A stretch of DNA of 64,000 bases from Hordeum vulgare subsp. vulgare (lineage: Eukaryota; Streptophyta; Magnoliopsida; Poales; Poaceae): assembly GCF_904849725.1 (NCBI RefSeq), contig NC_058524.1, forward strand, positions 491,047,763 to 491,111,762, in the 5' to 3' direction. Below, piece after piece: positions 56,125-64,000 of this stretch (position 1 is the first letter of the stretch; each line of letters begins with the position of its first letter). The notes under the pieces were generated by a model that saw only the letters and a list, made by a program, of their open reading frames with translations, did no database searches and had not been told where the DNA came from. Position numbers and translations under genes: made by a program.

Positions 56125-57678
56125 TGCTACGGCAACAAAAGTCCGTCCCCGGCAACGCCAGTAATTCTTCTTGCTACTTCTCTTGTTTGTGTTGGTTGTT
56201 CCCTTGAAGAGGAAAGGGTGATGCAGCACACGAGCAGTAAGTATTTCCCTCAGTTTGAGAACCAAGGTATCAATCCAGTAGGAGAATCTCGTCAAGTCCA
56301 GAGTACCTGCGCAAACACAAAAGAGCTTGCACCCAACGCTATGAAGGGGTTGTCAATCCCTTCAAGATTGATTGCAAAGTGAGATCTGAAGGCGGAAAGT
56401 GCAACGAAGTAAAAAGTGTAAGGCTGAAAATATGGTGTGGAGTAGACCCAGGGGCCATAGTGTTCACTAGAGGCTTCTCTCAAAATAGCAAATATCACGG
56501 TGGGTGAACAAATTACTGTCGAGGAATTGATAGAACCGCGCAAAGTCATGACGATATCTAAGGCAATGATCATACATATAGGCATCACGTCCGAGAAAAC
56601 TAGACCGATACTTTCTGCATCTACTACTATTACTCCACACATCGACCGCTATCCAGCATGCATCTAGTGTATTGAGTTCATGACAAACAGAGTAACGCCT
56701 TAAGCAAGCTGACAGGATGTAGAGGGTTAATCTGAAAGCAATGATGAAAACCCCATATTTTTACCCTTGATGACAACAACATGATGCGTACCTTGCTACC
56801 CCTTCTGTCACTGGGTGAGGTCACCGAAGGGTATGAACCCAAAACCAAGCACTTCTCCCATTGCAAGAATCATAGATCTAGTTGGCCAAACAAAACCCAC
56901 AACTCGAAGAGAATTACAAGGATATGAAATCATGCATAACAGAGATCAGAAGAAACTCAAATAAGATTCATAGATAATTTGATCATAAGTCCACAATTCA
57001 TCGGATCTCGACAAACACACCGCAAAAGAAGATTACATCGGATAGATCTCCATGAAGATCATGGAGAACTTTGTATTGAAGATCCAAGAGAGAGAAGAAG
57101 CCATCTAGCTACTAGCTATGGACCCGTAGGTCTATGGTGAACTACTCAGGCATCATCGGACAGGTCATGGTGTTGATGAAGAAGCCCTCTGTGTCCGAAT
57201 CCTCCCTCATACAGGGCACCAGAACGTGCCCCACATGGGATCTTGGGGAGACAGAAGATTGCGGCGGCGGAAAAGTACATTCGATGATCTCCTGATTGTT
57301 TATGAAATTTTAGGGAATATATAGGTGCAAAACCTAGGGCAAAGGACCCTCAGGGAGCCCACAAGCCAGGGGGCCACGGGCCCCCTGGCCGCGCCATGAG
57401 GGCTTGTGGGGTCCCTGGTGGCCCCCTGCCCTGATTCTCCGGCTTCCCGATCTTTTCTGTTCCGGAAAAAATCTTTTTGGCAGATTCATTCCGTTTGGAC
57501 TCCGTTCAAAATCCTCCTCTGAAAGGGGTCAAAAACATGGGAAAATAGGAACTGGCTCTTGGCACTGAGTTAATAAGTTAGTCCCAAAAAATATATAAAA
57601 GGCATGCAAAACATCCAAAGTTTGACAAGATAATAGCATGAAACCATCAAAAATTATAGATACGTTGGAGACGTATCA
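56125..57678 (-). repeat. 3' LTR of Athila-type element
   Basis: 1554 bp from TGCTACGGCAAC to GAGACGTATCA in plus orientation. The first 650 bp match 62691-63340. Confidence 0.88.
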
Positions 57679-60514
57679 AGCATCCAAAAGATTAACTCCC
57701 GCTCGTCCTCGAGTAGGGAAGTGATAAAGAATGAATTTTTGATGTGGAATGCTACCTAGCATAGTTGTCCTTTGCAACTTCTTTCACGTGACATGAATGT
57801 TCAGATCCGTAAGATTCGAAACAATAGTTTGCTATTGACATGAAAACAATAATACTTCAAGCAAACTAGCAAAGTAATCATGAACTTTCAAAATAACAAG
57901 GCCAAGAAAGTTATCTCTACAAAATCATATAGTCTGGCTATGCTCCATCATCCTCACACAACTAATGTAAATCATGCACAACCCAGGTATTGGCCAAGTA
58001 ATTGCTTTCACACTCTTACTTTCTCAAACTTTTTATAACTATCACGCAATACATGAGCGCGAGCCATGTATGTAGCACTATAGGTGGAATAGAGTGTGGT
58101 GGTTGTGAGACAAAAAGTAGGAGATGGTCACATTGACTCGGCGTATCAAAGGGCTATGGAGATGCCCATCAATAGATATCAATGTGAATGAGTAGGGATT
58201 GCCATACAAGAGATGCACTAGATTTATAAGTATGTGAAAGCTCAAAAGGAGAACTAGTGGGTGTGCATCCAACTTGCTTGCTCACGAAGACCTAGGGAAA
58301 TTTTGAGGAAGCCCATCATTGGAATATACAAGCCAAGTTATATAATGAAGATTGCCACTAGCATATGGTAATGACAAAGCAAGAAGCTCTCAATCATGAA
58401 GAACATGGTGCTATTATGAAGCACAAGTGTGAAAAAAGATAGTAGCATTGTCCCTTCTCTCTTTTTCTCTCTCTTTTTTATTTTATTTTCTTTTTTTTAA
58501 TTTGGCACTTGGGCCTCTTTTTTCTCTTTTCCCTTTTTTTATTTGGGCTCTTTGGCCTCTTTTGTTTTATTTCCTCACATGGGACAATGCTCTAATAATG
58601 ATGATCATCACACTTTTATTTACTCACAGCTCAAAGCTCAAAATGGTGATGACTCTATAGGAAATGCCTTCGGCATTGTACCGGGATGTGCAACGATCTA
58701 GCATGGCGTATGACGTTGAAAACATCTCGCTAGCTATCTTACGATCATGCAATGGCAATATGAGAGTGACGGCACAAGTCATGAGACGGAATGGTGGGAA
58801 TTGCATGGCAATATATCTCGGAATGGCTATGAAAATGCCATAGTAGGTAGGTATGGTGGTTGTTTTGAGGAAGGCATATGGTCGGTTTGTGCACCGGCGA
58901 GAATTGCGCGGCCCTAGAGAGGCTAGAAATGGTGAAAGGTGAAAGTGCATCTATACCATGGACTCACATTAGTCATGAATAACTCAAATACTTGTTGCGG
59001 AAGATTTTATTAGTAATCGAAACAAAGTGCTAAACGCATACTCCTAGGGGAAGGGTTGGTAGGTGTAAACCATCGCGCGATCCTGACCTCAACACAAAGG
59101 ATGACAATCAATAGATCAATTATGCTCCGACTTCCTAACATAGCGGTTCACTATACGTGTATGCTACGGGAATCATTAACTTCAACACAAGTATTTCTAG
59201 ATTCACAACACCCTACTACATATCTCTTAATATTACCAAATCCACGTCTCAAAACTAATTGAGAGGAATCAATACTTCTCTTTCTACTCAATGCACATGA
59301 AGATGGAGGTTTTTGTATCCTCTTTGGGTACCTATCACTTTTGTAACATCTTTCATAGCATAAGCCAACTACCAAGTCACGCCCCGCCGTGCTCAAAAAG
59401 ATATAAGTGAAGCACATAGAGCAAAATTATCTAGCTCAAAAGATATAAGTGAAGCACTATGAGCATTCTAGCAAAATCACGATGAGTGCATGTCTCTCTC
59501 TCTCAAAAGGTGTGCAACAAGGATGGTTGTCACACAACAAAAAGAAAAGACTCCTACGATACAAGAGGCTCCAAGCAAAACACATATCATGTGGTGAATA
59601 AAAATATAGCTCCAAGTAATGTTACCGATGGATTGAAGACGAAAGAGGGGATGCCTTCCCGGGGCATCCCCAAGCTTAGGCTTTTTGGTGTCCTTGAATT
59701 TGGCTTGGGATGCCTTGGGCATCCCCAAGCTTGAGCTCTTTCCACTCCTTATCTCTTTGTCCATGAGAACATCACCCAAAACTTGAAAACTTCACAACAC
59801 AAAACTTAAAGAGAAACTCGTGATAACATTAGCACAAGAAAACAAACTACCACCTCTTTTGGTACTGTAGAAAACTTGAATTATATATATATTGGTGTTT
59901 GTCTACTCTATTCTCACTTATACATAGCTAGTACCCCCTGATACTAACCATAGTTTCATCAAAACAAGCAACCAACTCAACAAAAACAGAATCTGTCAAA
60001 AACAGACCAGTCTGTAGCAATTTGTATACTTCGTATACTTATGGTACCTCAAAAATTCTGAAAAATTAGGACTGTCTGGGAAAAAGCCATATCAACCTGC
60101 AGAAAAACGAATCAACTCAAAATCTATTTCTAAATAAAAATGAAAAATCATCTCGTGAGCGAAAAGTTTCTGTCTTTTTCCAGCAGGATCAAACAACCAT
60201 CACCAAGACTAGTCATAAAGGTTTTATTTGGCTCAAACACAAAAAGAAACACAAAAAACACAATCACAACAGAATTATTATGGTGTTGACGCAACAAAAC
60301 AGAAAGAAAAAAGATAAATTCATTGGGTTGCCTCCCAACAAGCGCTATTGTTTAACGCCCTTAGCTAGGCATAAAAGCGAAAGAATCACGTATCGTCGTC
60401 TTTGGTTCTCAAACCATAAGTGGCCCTCATCATGGATTCATAAGGCAATCTTATTTTCTTTCTAGAAAAGTGTTCCATGCCCTTCCTTAAAGGAAATTGA
60501 AATCTAATATTCCC
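57679..60514 (-). other. Internal non-coding part of Athila-type element
   Basis: No pol motif in any frame. Next to the LTR the minus strand reads CTTTTGGATGCT, a probable PPT region. There is a pyrimidine tract at 58450-58520. Around 59640-59730 two GC-rich blocks (GGGGCATCCCCAAGC and GGGCATCCCCAAGC) repeat. Confidence 0.6.
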
Positions 60515-62461
60515 TTACTTCATATCGATGATAGCACCGATAGTCCTTAGGAAATGTCTACCAAGAATAATAGGGCATGTAGGATTGCAATCAATGTCAA
60601 GCACAATGAAATCCACGGGTACATAGTTCCTATTTGCAATAATAAGGACATCATTGATCCTTCCCATGGGTTTCTTGACAGTAGAATCCGCAAGATGCAA
60701 ATTAAGAGAACACTCTTCAATCTCATTAAAACCCAGAACATCACATAAAGACTTTGGAATCGCGGAAACACTAGCACCCAAATCACACAAAGCATTGCAT
60801 TCATAGTTTTTGATTTTCATTTTGATGGTAGGTTCCCACTCATCATGAAGCTTTCTAGGGATAGAGACTTCCAATTCAAGTTTCTCTTCAAGAGATTTTA
60901 TCATAGCTTCGACGATATGATCGGTAAAGGCCTTGTTTTGGCTATAAGCGTGTGGAGAGTTTAACATGGATTGCATCAAGGAAATGCATTCAATCAAGGA
61001 GAAACTATCATAATTAAATTCCATGAAATCCATAGTAGTAATTTCATTACTACTCAAAGTTTTAACATCTTCTACTCCACTTTCAATGCTTTTAGCATCA
61101 AGATAGATGGACTCCGAATCATTGGGGCACTTTTCAACCAAAGTGGATTCATATCCAGCCCCATCATCATTAGGTTTGTCACAAGAAAAGAAAGATTCAG
61201 TGGGAGTCACACCAAGCACTTTAAGATCTTCGTGATTCTTATCACGAGAACATGCATTTTTAAGCCATTCATGTCTAGCACGAATTTGGGCGGTTCTTTC
61301 TTTGCTCTCAATCATGGAAACACGCATAGCTTTCAAAGTTTCATCCATATTGATCTTGGGAGGAGCACATCTAACTTTCAAATCATCAAAATCACTAGAC
61401 ATGCTATCAATGCTCTTAGTCAAATCGTCAATTTTGAGTAGTTTTTCCTCTATGGACGCATTGAAAATATTTTGTGAGTTGATGAACTCTTTGATATTAC
61501 TCTCTAGATCAGAGGGTAATCTATTGTAATTTCCATGACTACTGTTGTAGGAGTTGCCAAAGTTATTCGAGGAGTTACTAGGAAAAGGCCTAGGAACATA
61601 GTTTCCTCTAAAAGCATTGTTGTTGCCAAAATTATTCCTACCAACAAAATTAACGTCCAAGCTAGCATTGCTACTCTCAATCAAGGAAGACAAGGGAAAT
61701 CAATAGGATCTAAAGGAGAACTTCTACTAGCAACCAAATTCATTAACTCATCCATCTTAGCACTCAACGAGTTAATTTCTTCTATTGCGTGTACCTTCTT
61801 ACTAGTAGGTGACCTTTCAGTGTGCCACTGAGAGTAGTTCATCATGATATTGTCTAGGAGCTTTGTGGCTTCCCCTAACGTGATTTCCATGAACGTTCCA
61901 CCTGAGGCAGAGTCCAAGATATTTCTAGAAGCGAAATTCAAGCCAGCGTAGAAGATTTGTATAATCATCCAAAGACTCAAGCCATGAGCGGGACAATTTC
62001 TAATCATCAATTTCATTCTCTCCCAAGATTGTGCAACATGTTCATGATCAAGTTGCTAGAAATTCATGATATCATTACGGAGAGAGATAATCTTAGCCGG
62101 CAGAAAATACTTGGATATATAAGCATCTTTGCACTTATCCCAAGAATCGATACTATTTTTGGGCAAAGAAGAAAACCAAGTTTTTGCGCGATCTCGCAAC
62201 GAGAAAGGAAAAAAGCTTCAATTTAATCACATCATTATCCACATCTCTCTTATTTTTCATATCGCAAAGCTCAATGAAGGTATTGAGATGGGATGCGGCA
62301 TCTTCACTAGGAAGGCCACAGAATTGCTCTTTCATAACAAGATTCAACAAAGCGGCATTGATTTCGTATGACTCTGCACTAGTGGCGGCAGCAATCGGAG
62401 TACTAATAAAATCATTATTATTAGTATTCGAGAAGTCACAAAGTTTGGTGTTTTCATTCAT
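60515..62461 (-). pseudogene. gag: Gag-protease of Athila-type element (broken)
   Basis: From the ATG at 62461 (MNENTKLCDFSN) the frame reads INAALLNLVMKEQFCGLPSE and HLNTFIELCDMKNK, shifts near 62165, meets a TAG near 62053, then continues HEHVAQSWERMKLMIRNCPA and FMEITLGEATKLLDNIM. A further frame change near 61690 leads to a 392-codon frame (61693-60515) that is Asn-rich, then coiled-coil-like. It ends with protease: CDLGASVSAIPKSLCDVLGF, and at the end CPIILGRHFLRTIGAIIDMK. DLGAS in place of DTGAS is usual in this clade. The protein would form the particle shell and cut itself; no polymerase follows. Confidence 0.85.
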
Positions 62462-62660
62462 GGTGACTTCGGCAAGCAAGCAAGCACACAAGCGAACAAA
62501 GAGCAAGCAAGAAAAAGGGCGAACGAAAAGGCAAACGGAAAAGGCAAACGAAAAAGGCAAATTGTGAAGTGGGGGAGAGGAAAACGAGAGGCAACTGGCA
62601 AACAAAGTAAATGCAATAGATGAGTTTGCGACACCTACTTGGATGAGTTCTTGACTATAT

Positions 62661-62680
62661 CCTCCCCGGCAACAGCGCCA
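62661..62680 (-). promoter_or_regulatory. Primer-binding site of Athila-type element
   Basis: On the minus strand TGGCGCTGTTGCCGGGGAGG, ten bases after the LTR. It differs by one base from TGGCGCCGTTGCCGGGGA, the tRNA-Asp-type PBS of Athila elements. Confidence 0.85.
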
Positions 62681-62690
62681 GAAATTCTTC

Positions 62691-63340
62691 TGCTACGGCA
62701 ACAAAAGTCCTTCACCGGCAACGCCAGGAATTCTTCTTGCTACTTCTCTTGTTTGCGTCGTTTTTTCCCTTGAAGAGGAAAGGGTGATGCAGCACATGAG
62801 CAATAAGTATTTCCCTCAGTTTGAGAACCAAGGTATCAATCCAGTAGGACAATCTCGTCAAGTCCAGAGTACCTGCTCAAACACAAAATAGCTTGCACCC
62901 AACGCTATAAAGGGCTTGTCAATCCCTTCAAGATTGATTGCAAAGTGAGATCTGAAGGCGGAAAGTGCAACGAAGTAAAAAGTGTAAGGCTGAAAATATG
63001 GTGTGGAGTAGACCCGGGGGCCATAGTGTTCACTAGAGGCTTCTCTCAAAATACGAAATATCACGGTGGGTGAACAAATTACTGTCAAGCAATTGATGGA
63101 ACCGCGCAAAGTCATGACGATATCTAAGGCAATGATCATACATATAGGCATCACGTCCGAGACAAGTAGACCGATACTTTCTGCATCTACTACTATTACT
63201 CCACACATCGACCGCTATCTAGCATGCATCTAGTGTATTGAGTTCATGACGAACAGAGTAACGCCTTAAGCAAGATGACATGATGTAGAGGGATAATCTC
63301 AAACCAATGATGAAAACCCCATCTTTTTAGCCTTGATGGC
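62691..63340 (-). repeat. 5' LTR of Athila-type element, cut
   Basis: Matches 56125-56774 with few changes. It stops at CCTTGATGGC, where TGATAACC of the next element begins. Confidence 0.85.
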
Positions 63341-64000
63341 TGATAACCCACAAGTGTAGGGGATCGCAACAGTTTTCGAGGGTAGAGTATTCAACCCAAA
63401 TTTGTTGATTCGACTCAAGGGGAAGCGAAAGTATATTCTCAAGTATTAGCAGCTGAGTTGTCAATTCAACCACACCTGAAAGATTTGTGTGTGCAGGCAA
63501 AGTATCAGTAACAAAGTGGTATGATAGCAACGGTGCGAGAAAAGGGTCTGTTGACGGCAGACTATTCCTAACTTGTTGTATCAATGGCGCCAAAAAATAG
63601 CACGTTGACGGGGGACTATTCTTGAGAATAATGCTTACCCGACTATGGCTCCAGAAAAGTCTTGCAACAGGTATCAGCAAAGTAGCAAGTAACAGGAGTA
63701 GTGACAGCAGTAGCAAGGAACAGCAGTAGTGACAGCATTAGCACCAAAGTAACATAGCAAGGACCAGTAGTAAAAGACTCGTGGGCAGTGGATCGGTGAT
63801 GGATGAGTATGCCGGATGTGATTCATCATGTAACAGCTATAACACGGAGAGATAAATAACTAGCTCCCGTTCGTCAATCTAATGTAGGCATGTATTCCGT
63901 ATGTAGTCATATGTGCTTAGGGAAAAGAACTTGCATGACATCTACTGTCCATCCCTCCCGTGGCAGCGGGGTCCTAATGGAAACTACGGGATATTAAGGT
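63341..64000. mobile_element. LTR-type repeat entering from the right (Triticeae Gypsy)
   Basis: Starts TGATAACCCACAAGTGTAGG, a repeat end I recognise as very common in wheat-group genomes. It is inserted in the Athila-type LTR. About 63650-63770 is a degenerate AGC/AGT/AAC triplet tract. No end or coding part is in the window, so orientation and family stay open. Confidence 0.6.

Larger units (their letters stand above)
56125..63340 (-). mobile_element. Athila-type Gypsy element, gag-pro only
   Basis: Left LTR 56125-57678 (1554 bp; minus strand starts TGATACGTCTCCAACGTA). Right LTR from 62691, cut at 63340 by another insertion. PBS at 62680-62661 on the minus strand. Gag and protease are visible; the 2.8 kb between protease and 3' LTR shows no reverse transcriptase or integrase. 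The protease motif DLGAS and the PBS type point to the Athila clade. It probably depends on proteins of a complete relative. Confidence 0.85.

Overview
The window is intergenic DNA of a large grass genome, almost certainly a Triticeae species (wheat, Aegilops, barley, rye group). That assignment is inferred from the LTR ends that start with the TGTTGGAAATATGCCC-type motif (Angela/BARE-1/WIS Copia family) and from the Gypsy families found with them. I see no intact host gene, rRNA, tRNA or CRISPR array. Nearly all of the 64 kb is nested LTR retrotransposons, and most boundaries can be set from LTR ends, target-site duplications (TSDs), primer-binding sites (PBS) and polypurine tracts (PPT).

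Layout. (1) 1-16548: 3' part of an Angela-like Copia element (+). Its 3' LTR (2427-3306 and 15612-16548) is split by a complete 12.3-kb Tat-lineage Gypsy element (3307-15606, 558-bp LTRs, TSD AGCAT). The Gypsy element carries gag, a broken pol with two RNase H domains, a 15-unit 70-bp tandem array, and a six-exon antisense gene with a PF04195-like domain. (2) 16549-17264: LTR, PBS and gag start of another Gypsy element (-). (3) 17265-17656 and 29412-30015: an Angela-type LTR (-), split by a LARD-like non-autonomous element (17657-29406, -) with about 4.47-kb LTRs, TSD CTCTT and only 2.8 kb of internal DNA. (4) 30016-31357: remnant of a DUF4283-type gene plus unassigned DNA. (5) 31358-33701: an old Copia-like LTR holding a near-palindromic 835-bp Mutator-type foldback element with a 9-bp TSD. 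(6) 33917-35683: solo Angela-type LTR. (7) 35784-48350: full-length Tekay-type chromovirus with an extra ORF before gag. (8) 49306-56124: an Angela-type element (-), split by a 3.1-kb solo Gypsy LTR (52375-55489, TSD CAAGT). (9) 56125-63340: Athila-type gag-pro element (-) without visible reverse transcriptase or integrase, cut at 63341 by a further LTR that runs off the window.

How the parts relate. The LARD-like element and the Tekay element share LTR ends, an initiator-Met-type PBS, a CTAAGGGGGG PPT, about 0.5 kb of homologous sequence in the 3' part of the LTR, and a homologous ORF of unknown function at the start of the internal region. This suggests that the LARD is mobilised by Tekay proteins. 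A diverged copy of the same LTR core lies in the solo LTR at 52375-55489. The LARD also carries, on its opposite strand, a small possible gene (TATA box, 55-codon ORF with one membrane helix, AATAAA). The most unusual items are this micro-ORF, the shared ORF and LTR core, and the 70-bp array in the Tat element, whose hairpin stem changes in a base-pair-preserving way between units.
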